Shown piece after piece: positions 1-5,564 of a stretch of 6,159 nucleotides of DNA. The position numbers were made by a program, and so were the translations under genes. How positions within the stretch are numbered: position 1 is the first letter of the stretch; each line of letters opens with the position of its first letter. Under the pieces are notes generated by a model. It saw only the letters and a list, made by a program, of their open reading frames with translations, did no database searches and had not been told where the DNA came from. This stretch comes from Helicobacteraceae bacterium (GTDB lineage: Bacteria; Campylobacterota; Campylobacteria; Campylobacterales; SZUA-545), in contig JAITEA010000181.1 in NCBI GenBank assembly GCA_031282285.1, forward strand, positions 1-6,159, written 5' to 3'.

Positions 1-408
1 CTGCTGATCGGCGATATTTTGCTGCGTCTGCAAGCCCTCTTGGTGCATTCTGTATTGAAGCTCTTGATTAGACATTGGCGCGGAACAGCCTGCTAAACCT
101 TTAGCAAAATAGGGTTTAACCTCGTTAGCGCTTAGATTGCCCTTTTCTTTCAATTGTTGCGCAACACTTTCTTTGATCCATAATATTGTGTTTGGATCGC
201 CGCAAGTTTGATACAAAAGCGCGACATTCCCGCTATCTTGCCTTGGATACCAATAGTTAACGCCATACGGAATAGCGTATGGTTTGCCATTTTCAAAACG
301 AACGGCTGTATTGTTTTGGCTAAACGGCGTAACGCAACCGCTTAAAACCAACGCGCTTAACAGCGCCAATAGAGCCAAAGCTCCGTTCCTGATGATGAAC
401 CTATTCAT
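1..408 (-). CDS. Putative lipoprotein, N-terminal part (cut by window edge)
   Basis: The frame is open from an ATG at 408 to the window edge, giving 136 codons without a stop; the C-terminus is missing. The start is fixed by a strong Shine-Dalgarno, AGGAGG at 415-420, six bases upstream. The N-terminus is a lipoprotein signal: Arg residues at 3 and 7, a hydrophobic run at about 9-23, then the lipobox LSGC with Cys25 as the lipidated residue. The mature part is polar, with an aromatic stretch near 47-54 (PYGVNYWY), two further cysteines (Cys70, Cys108) that could pair in the periplasm, and a Gln-rich end. By family knowledge such a protein would be processed by signal peptidase II and anchored in a membrane; which membrane cannot be told. 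I do not recognise the mature domain. Sampled sequence lines here are about 42% GC, clearly lower than in glgA, which suggests different ancestry or weaker codon selection. Confidence 0.85.
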   Translation of the reverse strand, partial: MNRFIIRNGALALLALLSALVLSGCVTPFSQNNTAVRFENGKPYAIPYGVNYWYPRQDSGNVALLYQTCGDPNTILWIKESVAQQLKEKGNLSANEVKPYFAKGLAGCSAPMSNQELQYRMHQEGLQTQQNIADQQ

Positions 409-518
409 AGGGCGCCTCCTGTGGGTTGTGAATTAAATTGCGCCAGATCGCGCAAAATTAGCGGATATGAGTCAAAACGCCGAAAGCAAAACGGCGCGCG
501 AGCGCAAAAACTAGCAAG

Positions 519-524
519 ACTATA
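519..524 (-). promoter_or_regulatory. Possible -10 element for the lipoprotein gene
   Basis: On the minus strand TATAGT follows a T-rich stretch (GTTTTTCC). Transcription from here would give a leader of about 100 bases before the lipoprotein ATG. No convincing -35 lies at 16-18 bases, which is tolerable in Campylobacterota, where the -35 is poorly conserved. The call is weak because short AT-rich hexamers are common here. Confidence 0.25.
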
Positions 525-607
525 GGAAAAACGACGAAGGGAAACGGCAAACGAGGCGTTTGGATCGGTATTTGAAGCGCAGAAATTAATCGCGGTTAAG
601 CGATTTA

Positions 608-629
608 CTCTCTCTCTCTCTCTCTCTCT
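608..629. repeat. (CT)11 / (AG)11 dinucleotide microsatellite
   Basis: Eleven uninterrupted CT units lie about 200 bases upstream of the lipoprotein start. Tracts this long are prone to slipped-strand length change. On the minus strand the tract lies in a 96-codon open frame (695-405) whose TGA overlaps the lipoprotein ATG as ATGA. Within that frame it encodes alternating Arg-Glu, and gain or loss of one unit would shift the frame. I do not call the frame a gene: it starts without a clear Shine-Dalgarno and its protein looks low in information. Confidence 0.9.
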
Positions 630-761
630 GGCGGCGCGAGCGTTAGCGGCACAAGCGATCCTTGTCTTTGGGAAATATGCCGCAATCATAATCACTTAAA
701 GCTGAAATATCGCTGAAAAAGCGCGCCGTTTTATGCCTGATCGCTATCTACTTCCGCAAAA

Positions 762-785
762 CCCAAAACAACCCCTCCCCTCCCC
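762..785 (-). other. G-quadruplex-forming motif
   Basis: The minus strand carries four G-tracts: GGGG, A, GGGG, A, GGGG, TTGTTTT, GGG. Loops are 1, 1 and 7 bases, which meets the standard G3+N1-7 pattern. It lies in the non-coding gap, just downstream (minus sense) of the palindromic repeat cluster. Whether it folds or has a role cannot be read from sequence. Confidence 0.7.
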
Positions 786-834
786 GATCGTCATTTTTTT
801 TGTTGATCGCAACCGATTCAAACTTTTTATTTAT

Positions 835-901
835 TGGATTCCCGCCTTCCTCCGCGCCGACACGAGCGCAAGCGCTCTGCCGCTCCGTCGCGGGAATTAC
901 G
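835..901. repeat. Degenerate ATTCCCGC palindromic repeat, long-loop copy
   Basis: The left arm GGATTCCCGCC (836-846) matches the intact copies nearby. The right arm GCGGGAATTAC (890-900) matches the complementary arm, GCGGGAATGAC in an intact copy, with one change. The arms are about 45 bases apart instead of 4, so the loop carries an expansion rich in GCGC. Part of it closely resembles the glgA leader at 3330-3359. Confidence 0.65.
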
Positions 902-918
902 AAAGACGCGGGCGACTT

Positions 919-990
919 GGGTTCCTGCGGAGTGGGCGCTACGCGAGAATAACGATAAACCCCCTTTATCGGGGGGGCGAAGCGGCGCCG
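919..990. repeat. Composite repeat unit, copy 1 (decayed palindrome plus C/G-tract module)
   Basis: A decayed palindrome half (ACGCGAGAATAACGA, about 941-955) is followed by a second module at 958-988: C5, TTTATC, G7, then CGAAGCGGCGC. The same order and module recur at 1119-1180, so this is a composite unit and not a chance palindrome. The C-tract and G-tract can themselves pair as a short hairpin. Confidence 0.65.
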
Positions 991-1002
991 ATCGCGCTTT
1001 TT

Positions 1003-1028
1003 GTCATTCCCGCGCAGGCGGGAATCCA
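1003..1028. repeat. ATTCCCGC/GCGGGAAT palindrome, intact, inverted orientation
   Basis: Perfect 8-bp arms, ATTCCCGC (1006-1013) and GCGGGAAT (1018-1025), surround the loop GCAG. The flanks GTC and CC complete the well-known GTCATTCCCGC...GCGGGAATCC repeat type scattered through many bacterial genomes. Its orientation is opposite to the copy at 1119-1145. Confidence 0.9.
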
Positions 1029-1118
1029 AAATATGCCGAAGGCGTGAATTGAACACGATCGGCGACACACAAAGCGGCGATCGGCGTTTATTTTTCGTAT
1101 TTTCGATTGTTTTCAGAG

Positions 1119-1180
1119 ATGGATTCCCGCATACGCGGGAATGACGGGGAACCCCCCCCTTATCGGGGGCGAAGCGGCGC
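1119..1180. repeat. Composite repeat unit, copy 2 (intact palindrome plus C/G-tract module)
   Basis: A perfect palindrome, ATTCCCGC (1123-1130), loop ATAC, GCGGGAAT (1135-1142), is followed by GACGGGG and then the module C8 (1152-1159), TTATC, G5 (1165-1169), CGAAGCGGCGC. The module differs from copy 1 mainly in homopolymer length (C8/G5 against C5/G7), as expected if those tracts drift by slippage. Confidence 0.85.
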
Positions 1181-1202
1181 GGAACGCGACGCTCGCGTAT
1201 GG

Positions 1203-1236
1203 AGATGGATACTCGCCTACGCGGGAACGATGGGAA
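1203..1236. repeat. Degenerate palindromic repeat, right-hand end of cluster
   Basis: GATGGATACTCGCCTACGCG followed by GGAACGATGGG matches the intact palindrome at 1119-1145 with several substitutions, mostly in the left arm. The C/G-tract module is absent. It marks the edge of the cluster nearest dksA. Confidence 0.65.
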
Positions 1237-1285
1237 GCGCGATCGATCGCCTAGCGCGCTTGCTTATTGCGGCGGCGCGAAATAT

Positions 1286-1328
1286 CGCTAAGTCGCCGCC
1301 CGTAAAGGCGGCGACGGTTTTTATAGCG
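1286..1328. terminator. Strong hairpin downstream of dksA, probable terminator
   Basis: Perfect 9-bp arms GTCGCCGCC (1292-1300) and GGCGGCGAC (1307-1315) enclose the loop CGTAAA, inside an outer CGCTA/TAGCG pair. The position, 18 bases beyond the dksA-like stop, suits a terminator for that gene. However, the T-run (TTTTT, 1318-1322) is on the plus-strand side. In the dksA direction only TTAGCGATATTT follows, so the hairpin may be bidirectional, weak for dksA, or serve plus-strand transcripts from the repeat region. Confidence 0.5.
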
Positions 1329-1345
1329 CGATCTTAGCCGTTTGG

Positions 1346-1750
1346 TCAAACGCCGTTGAGGCGCTTTGCGCGCGAAAAACCGCTTTTTGCCGCGACGGCG
1401 GTAGCGTTTTTCTCGTACGCCTCGCGGCAGACGATGCAATACCGCGCGTGGGGCTTAACAAGCATTCGCTCCAAGCCGATCGGTTCGCCGCACATCTCGC
1501 AAATGCCGAAAGTCTTCTGACCGACCTTTGCGAGCGCGCGTTCAATCTCCCTTAGCTCCCGCGCCTGCTGTTCGCCGATCGCTACCTCCGTCTGCGCTTC
1601 AAGATTGACTGTGGCTATATCAACCTCGTCGTTCATCTCGATTTGGGAGGCGTTAGCCGTTTCGTAAAGCGCTTCGCGTATATTGCGCTCGATCTGTTCT
1701 TTTCTTTTCAGTAATATCCTGACTAATCTCTCTTTTTGACGCGCTCTCAT
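1346..1750 (-). CDS. dksA: DksA/TraR-type RNA polymerase-binding zinc-finger protein
   Basis: The 134-residue protein has the DksA layout. A helical N-terminal half should form the coiled coil that enters the RNA polymerase secondary channel, with the acidic tip Asp41-x-x-Asp44-x-Ala46 matching the D71/D74/A76 tip of E. coli DksA. A C4 zinc finger follows: Cys84-x2-Cys87 and Cys105-x2-Cys108, 17 residues apart, with the KPHARYC signature. In the family this acts with ppGpp to reset transcription of rRNA and amino-acid genes in starvation. It is somewhat shorter than the 151-residue E. coli protein, mainly at the N-terminus, as in Campylobacterota. The ATG has AAGG (1759-1762) eight bases upstream. 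It lies 76 bases downstream of glgA with no terminator between, so partial co-transcription is possible. A TraR-like paralogue is a less likely reading because the tip residues are intact. Confidence 0.9.
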   Translation of the reverse strand: MRARQKERLVRILLKRKEQIERNIREALYETANASQIEMNDEVDIATVNLEAQTEVAIGEQQARELREIERALAKVGQKTFGICEMCGEPIGLERMLVKPHARYCIVCREAYEKNATAVAAKSGFSRAKRLNGV

Positions 1751-1798
1751 AAATATAACCTTCGTTAGCTACGGACAAAGCCGAGAAAAATGCTCGTA

Positions 1799-1804
1799 AT
1801 TCTA
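1799..1804 (-). promoter_or_regulatory. Possible -10 element for dksA
   Basis: TAGAAT on the minus strand sits in the 76-base glgA-dksA gap and would give a leader of about 40 bases. There is no recognisable -35. No hairpin with a U-tract follows glgA here, so dksA may also receive read-through. Confidence 0.25.
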
Positions 1805-1826
1805 GCGTTTAATTCTGAAAGATTCC

Positions 1827-3308
1827 TTAAGAAAATGGCTTATTGGCTCTTTTAAGCGCTTCAAGGTAGAGCGCTTCGTATGTTTTCGCCGATCTTTCCC
1901 AGCCGTAATCCAGCCGCATAATCCGTTTCTGCATAGCCCGAAACCGCTCTTTTTCGTTGTACCAAGTATGGACAGCCCAGCCGACGGTATTGACCAGATT
2001 TTTTGCGTTCAGCCCGTAGAACTTGAACCCCGTCCCCTCTCCCGTCCGCTCGTCGTAGTTCTGGACGCTGTCTTCCAGCCCGCCCACGCCGTGAACGATA
2101 GGCGGCGAGCCGTATAGCTGGCTGTACATCTGATTCAACCCGCACGGCTCGAAGCGCGATGGCATCAAAAACAGATCGCACCCAGCCTCGATCCTGTGCG
2201 AGAGCGCCGCGTCGAAGCCTATGCGACAGGCAAATTGCTTGGGGTAAAGTTTCATAATATCGCCGAAGTAAAAGTGCGTCCATATCTCGCCGCTGCCCAG
2301 CATAACGATCTGAATATCCATCTTGAGCAGATCGTGGATCGCCTCGGCGATCGTATCGATCCCCTTTTGCTTGACCAGACGGCTTACGATCGCAATCAGC
2401 GGCGCGTCGCGCTGCGGCAGACCCATCTCGCGCTGAAGCGCGCGCTTGATTTTCAGCTTGTTTTCAAGCGAGTTTTCGTCGTAATTATTGGGCGCGATAA
2501 AGCGATCGGTTCGGGGATTCCACTCGTCGGTATCCACGCCGTTCAATACGCCCCACAGATCGCCCTCGCGCGTTCGCATCGTGGCTTCCAGCCCGTAGCC
2601 GAACTCTTTGGTCAAAATCTCGCGCGCGTATTTGGGGCTGACGGCGCTGATCATCGTCGCGTGCGTGATACCCGCTTTGAGCAGATTGACCTTGTCGTCC
2701 ATCTCGACCTCGCGGAAGTTGAAATGCTCCCAACCGACATCAAGCACATTCATCAGCCCGTTGTAAAACGCGCCCTGATATTGCATATTGTGGATTGTCA
2801 AAACAGATGCGCACCGCGCAAAGCGCTCGTCGTTTGCGTAGATCGTGGTCAGGAACAGATTCGCCGCGCTCGTGTGCCAGTCGTGCGTATGCAATATATG
2901 CGGGCGGAAATCCAGCGCCTTGCAAAGCTGCATCGCGGCGCGGGAGAGGAGGACAAAGCGGTTGTCGTTGTCCATAAAGCCTATTCCGCTCGCGTCGTTG
3001 TAGAGGCTTTCGCGCCCGAAAAACAGCTCGTAATCCACAAAATAGACGGGGACTTCGCTTTCGGGCAGAACGCCTTCGTATATTCCGCACCACATTTCGC
3101 CGATAACGCCCATCGGAACGCCCAGCGGCGCGGGAAACTTTTTGAGCTTGGAGCGATCCACGCCGTAGTAACGCGGCATTACTACGCGCGCGTCGTGCCC
3201 TAATTTGCGCAGGTATTTCGGCAACGCGCCGACCACGTCGGCAAGACCGCCCGTTTTGGCGAACGGGTGGCACTCGCTCGCTACGAAAAGGATATTTAAT
3301 TTAGACAT
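1827..3308 (-). CDS. glgA: Glycogen synthase (ADP-glucose:glucan 4-alpha-glucosyltransferase, GT5)
   Basis: This 493-residue enzyme extends alpha-1,4-glucan from ADP-glucose in the cytoplasm. It shows the GT5 landmarks in order: Lys18-Thr-Gly-Gly-Leu (N-terminal nucleotide-sugar loop), HTHDWHT at 140-146, TIHNMQYQG at 171-179, NGVDTDEWNP at 256-265, SRLVKQKG at 309-316 (Arg310 and Lys315 fit the phosphate-binding pair), PSRFEPCGLNQMY at 383-395 with Glu387 as the catalytic-site Glu, GGLEDSV at 409-415, and the family-typical YGWERSAKTYEALY near the C-terminus. Its length is close to the usual 480. I chose ATG 3308: AAAGG (3318-3322) lies nine bases upstream and MSKLNILFVASEC is the normal family start. 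The frame continues to a TTG at 3377, but that extension is Arg-rich and would translate a repeat-like leader. No other glg gene is in the window. Confidence 0.95.
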   Translation of the reverse strand: MSKLNILFVASECHPFAKTGGLADVVGALPKYLRKLGHDARVVMPRYYGVDRSKLKKFPAPLGVPMGVIGEMWCGIYEGVLPESEVPVYFVDYELFFGRESLYNDASGIGFMDNDNRFVLLSRAAMQLCKALDFRPHILHTHDWHTSAANLFLTTIYANDERFARCASVLTIHNMQYQGAFYNGLMNVLDVGWEHFNFREVEMDDKVNLLKAGITHATMISAVSPKYAREILTKEFGYGLEATMRTREGDLWGVLNGVDTDEWNPRTDRFIAPNNYDENSLENKLKIKRALQREMGLPQRDAPLIAIVSRLVKQKGIDTIAEAIHDLLKMDIQIVMLGSGEIWTHFYFGDIMKLYPKQFACRIGFDAALSHRIEAGCDLFLMPSRFEPCGLNQMYSQLYGSPPIVHGVGGLEDSVQNYDERTGEGTGFKFYGLNAKNLVNTVGWAVHTWYNEKERFRAMQKRIMRLDYGWERSAKTYEALYLEALKRANKPFS

Positions 3309-3329
3309 ACGATACGACCTTTCTTGCTT

Positions 3330-3366
3330 GGGTTTCCGCCTTCCTTCGCGGCGATCTGACGGAAAC
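3330..3366. repeat. Degenerate palindromic repeat in the glgA leader
   Basis: The sequence from 3330 matches the long-loop copy at 836-865 at 23 of 30 aligned positions, including the shared core CCGCCTTCCT. It forms an inverted repeat with arms GTTTCCG (3332-3338) and CGGAAAC (3360-3366), 21 bases apart. It lies between the glgA promoter candidate and the Shine-Dalgarno, so it would be transcribed as a leader hairpin. Confidence 0.5.
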
Positions 3367-3386
3367 GCGAAACGCAACGCGCTTGC

Positions 3387-3419
3387 TTTATAATTTTAGC
3401 CTTTCTTTGTTCTTGCCAA
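3387..3419 (-). promoter_or_regulatory. Candidate glgA promoter
   Basis: On the minus strand, TTGGCA (3419-3414) matches the -35 consensus at five of six bases. It is followed by two possible -10 boxes: TAAAAT (3398-3393, spacing 15) and TATAAA (3392-3387, spacing 21). Neither spacing is ideal, but this AT-rich patch stands out in GC-rich surroundings and sits in the 145-base gap after pncA. The leader would be about 70-80 bases. Confidence 0.45.
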
Positions 3420-3453
3420 CGCTAGACGACGGGAGAAAAACGGGCGGCGGCGC

Positions 3454-4053
3454 TTAAACCTTGATCATTACGCCGATCGAGCGCAGATCGTCGAGCGCTT
3501 TGGCGGCGCCCTCGTCGGTTACGCCGGCGCACGCGGCGGCGAGCAGACGCACTCTATTGCCAAGCCGCAGAGCGTCGATCGCGCTGAAACGAACGCAGAA
3601 ATCGGTCGCCAAACCAACCAAATCTATATCGTAGCCGCCGTTGAACAGCCGCTCAAGACCCGTAGTCGTAACGCCGTCGTTTTCAAAAAAAGCCGAGTAG
3701 CTGTCGATATTTGGATTGGCGCCTTTGCGGACGATAAAGTTAAACCTGAAACTATCCAGCCGCTTGTGAAACGCCGCGCCGAAACTCTCCTGAACGCAAT
3801 GATCCGGCCACAGAACCTGATCGCCGTAATCCGTCGCGATCGTCTCAAACGGCTTTTTGCCCTTGCGGTTGGAGGCGAACGAAATATGATCTTTCGGGTG
3901 CCAATCCTGCGTGGCTACGATCAGATCGTATTCGCCGCTTGCCATCAGGCGGTTTACGGGTTCTATGATGGTTTCGCCGCGCGGGCAGTACAGCGCGCCG
4001 CTTGGAGCGGCGAAGTCGTTTTGAACGTCGATTACGATCAGGCTTTTGCTCAC
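3454..4053 (-). CDS. pncA: Nicotinamidase (isochorismatase-like cysteine hydrolase)
   Basis: The 199-residue protein has the full nicotinamidase active site. Asp9 (IDVQNDF), Lys110 (VRKGANPNIDSYSAF) and Cys153 (GLATDFCV) form the catalytic triad. Asp50 and His52 (TQDWHP) plus His85 (LWPDHCVQ) fit the metal site. Members deamidate nicotinamide to nicotinate for NAD salvage and also act on pyrazinamide. Isochorismatase relatives usually lack this metal site and the WPDHC signature, so nicotinamidase is favoured. The start is GTG at 4053; its last two bases and the next base form the hom stop TGA, a 4-base GTGA overlap. AAGGA at 4061-4065 sits seven bases upstream, inside the end of hom. This arrangement predicts co-transcription and translational coupling with hom. 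The TAA stop is followed by T-rich sequence but no clear terminator stem. Confidence 0.93.
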   Translation of the reverse strand: MSKSLIVIDVQNDFAAPSGALYCPRGETIIEPVNRLMASGEYDLIVATQDWHPKDHISFASNRKGKKPFETIATDYGDQVLWPDHCVQESFGAAFHKRLDSFRFNFIVRKGANPNIDSYSAFFENDGVTTTGLERLFNGGYDIDLVGLATDFCVRFSAIDALRLGNRVRLLAAACAGVTDEGAAKALDDLRSIGVMIKV

Positions 4054-5318
4054 GATTCAATCCTTAACATCACGGGCGGCGATTTGACAAACCCAAGCGC
4101 GCCGATCTCGCGCAACGCCTCGATCAGATCGGTCTCCTTCGCCTTGTGCGTAGATAGAAGCAGATTCGCCCACTCCTTCCTCACCCGCTTTTTGCGCTGC
4201 AAAACCGTCTCGATCGATATATCGCGCCTAGCCAAGATCGCCGCCGTCTGCGCCAGCACGCCCGCCACGTCCTCGACGAGAACGCGGATATAGTATTTGC
4301 TCTCTATCTCGGTTTTGCCCGCTACGGCGAGCCTGTTTTCGCTGACGCGCCTGAAGCCTAGCATCGGCGAGGTTTCGCCGCGCGCTATGGCGATCAGATC
4401 GGCTACGACGGAGCTTGCCGTCGCCTTGCCGCCCGCGCCCGCGCCGTAGTAAAAGGTTTCGCCCGTCATATCGCCCGTCAGCGAAACGCCGTTCATCACG
4501 CCGTCCACCTTGGCGATAATATCCCTGCGCGAGATAAACGCCGGATGCACGCGCAGGCTGACCTTGCCGCCCTGCTTCTTGGCGATGGCGAGCGATTTGA
4601 TCGTGTAGCCGAACTCTTCGGCGAAGGCGATATCCTCGTCGGTCAGATGCCCTATGCCCTCGATCAGTATATCTTCGGGCTTTGCGTCCACGCCGTATGC
4701 GAGGCTTGCCAATATTAGCAGCTTGTGCGCCGCGTCAAACCCGCCCACGTCAAAGGTCGGATCGGCTTCGGCGTATCCAAGCCCCTGCGCCTCTTTGAGC
4801 GCCTGATCGAAGCTGACGCGCTTTTCAAACATACGGGTAAGCATATAGTTGCTGGTGCCGTTTATCACGCCGCGAATGCTCTCGATATGATTGGCGCCAA
4901 GCCCGTCGCGCAAGGCGCGGATAATCGGAATGCCGCCCGCCACGCTCGCCTCGTACGCGAAAGGAACGCCGCGCGCCAGCTCTTCAAGCTCGTAGCGGTG
5001 ATAGGCAAGCAGCGCCTTGTTCGCCGTAACGACCGCCTTTTTGCTCTTCAGCGCCGCCTTGACGATCTCAAAGGCTTGATCCGTGCCGCCAATCAGCTCT
5101 ACCACAATATCCACCTGCGGATCGTCGATAACTTCGCGGTAATCGGCGACAAGCGGAAAGTCAAAATCGGGGCGTTTGCGGTTCAGGTTTTTGACCACGC
5201 CTTTAACCACGCGCAACTCTTTGCCCGCTCTGGCGGCGATCAGCGCGCCGTTTGTTTTTAGTATTTCGGCTACGGCGGCGCCCACCGTGCCAACTCCGAT
5301 CAACGCTATTTTCAACAT
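4050..5318 (-). CDS. hom: Homoserine dehydrogenase with C-terminal ACT domain
   Basis: The 422-residue enzyme reduces aspartate semialdehyde to homoserine with NAD(P)H, the branch point to threonine and methionine. The Rossmann glycine motif is Gly8-x-Gly10-x-x-Gly13. VTANKALLA at 97-105 carries the conserved Lys101. The catalytic region reads GVINGTSNYM (150-159), then GYAEADPTFD (181-190) with Glu184, then GGFDAAHK (192-199). Asp195 and Lys199 fit the catalytic Asp/Lys pair known from yeast. An ACT domain from about 342 (YYIRVLVEDVAGVLAQ) is the usual site of threonine feedback. It is monofunctional, with no aspartokinase part. ATG 5318 is chosen because GAGG (5325-5328) lies six bases upstream and MLKIALIG is the family start. 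An upstream ATG-less extension to 5378 would run through the promoter. It probably leads a two-gene transcript with pncA. Confidence 0.96.
   Translation of the reverse strand: MLKIALIGVGTVGAAVAEILKTNGALIAARAGKELRVVKGVVKNLNRKRPDFDFPLVADYREVIDDPQVDIVVELIGGTDQAFEIVKAALKSKKAVVTANKALLAYHRYELEELARGVPFAYEASVAGGIPIIRALRDGLGANHIESIRGVINGTSNYMLTRMFEKRVSFDQALKEAQGLGYAEADPTFDVGGFDAAHKLLILASLAYGVDAKPEDILIEGIGHLTDEDIAFAEEFGYTIKSLAIAKKQGGKVSLRVHPAFISRRDIIAKVDGVMNGVSLTGDMTGETFYYGAGAGGKATASSVVADLIAIARGETSPMLGFRRVSENRLAVAGKTEIESKYYIRVLVEDVAGVLAQTAAILARRDISIETVLQRKKRVRKEWANLLLSTHKAKETDLIEALREIGALGFVKSPPVMLRIES
4061..4065 (-). promoter_or_regulatory. Shine-Dalgarno of pncA inside the hom 3' end
   Basis: AAGGA on the minus strand lies seven bases before the GTG at 4053, within the last codons of hom. 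It supports the non-ATG start and the 4-base overlap. Confidence 0.7.
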
Positions 5319-5342
5319 CGCAAGCCTCGTAAATATTTGTCT

Positions 5343-5351
5343 ATTGTAGCA
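5343..5351 (-). promoter_or_regulatory. Extended -10 promoter for hom-pncA
   Basis: The minus strand reads TGCTACAAT: a TG extension, one base, then TACAAT, which matches TATAAT at five of six. The -10 ends 24 bases before the hom ATG, giving a leader of about 18 bases. No -35 is evident, as expected for extended -10 promoters and for Campylobacterota. Confidence 0.5.
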
Positions 5352-5373
5352 GACGGCGCTTTTTGCCCGCCTC

Positions 5374-5421
5374 GTCATTGCCGCCTTCTCCCGCTATATG
5401 CGCCGGCGCTCCGGCAAAGAC
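5374..5421. repeat. Long-loop inverted repeat upstream of hom, possible repeat relative
   Basis: Arms GTCATTGCCG (5374-5383) and CGGCAAAGAC (5412-5421) pair at nine of ten positions around a 28-base loop that contains the perfect palindrome GCGCCGGCGC (5400-5409). The left arm differs by one base from GTCATTCCCG of the palindrome family at 1003-1012. It lies just upstream of the hom promoter. Confidence 0.45.
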
Positions 5422-5454
5422 GCAAATAAATGGGCGCAAACTACGGAAAGATCG

Positions 5455-5468
5455 CCTCCCGAGGGAGG
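5455..5468. terminator. Weak hairpin downstream of the 172-residue gene
   Basis: CCTCCC and GGGAGG pair around a two-base loop, about 95 bases beyond the stop of the gene at 5565. In the minus direction it is followed by CGATCTTTCC, which is only mildly U-rich. It is the best terminator candidate in the gap, but the loop is too tight for confidence. Confidence 0.25.
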
Positions 5469-5564
5469 GAGGATATAGCGCGGGGAGCGGCGCTTTGTGC
5501 GGTTCGCGCAAACATAAGCCTTTACGCGCAGGGCTATATGCGGGCTTTGAGGGCGGTTTATCGC

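Noticed and set aside
478..496. Hairpin CGCCG/CGGCG in the lipoprotein leader as a terminator or attenuator
   Set aside because: The stem is only five bases with a nine-base loop and a TTTT; too weak to call.
835..1236. CRISPR array
   Set aside because: The repeats are palindromes in both orientations with irregular spacing and variable decay, without uniform spacers.
733..1337. Several 60-106 codon frames on both strands in the gap
   Set aside because: They translate the palindromic repeats (peptides like IPAQAGIQ, DSRLRGND, DSRIRGND), a well-known source of false genes.
2196..3203. A 335-codon open frame on the plus strand opposite glgA
   Set aside because: It lies wholly inside an unambiguous glgA, has no recognisable domain, and long antisense frames are expected from GC-rich codon bias on the other strand.
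3309..3377. An N-terminal extension of glgA from TTG at 3377
   Set aside because: It starts on TTG, encodes an Arg-rich tail from repeat-like leader DNA, and ignores the good Shine-Dalgarno before ATG 3308.
4725..5261. A 178-codon plus-strand frame opposite hom
   Set aside because: It is antisense to well-conserved hom motifs, with no family features and no independent ribosome site.
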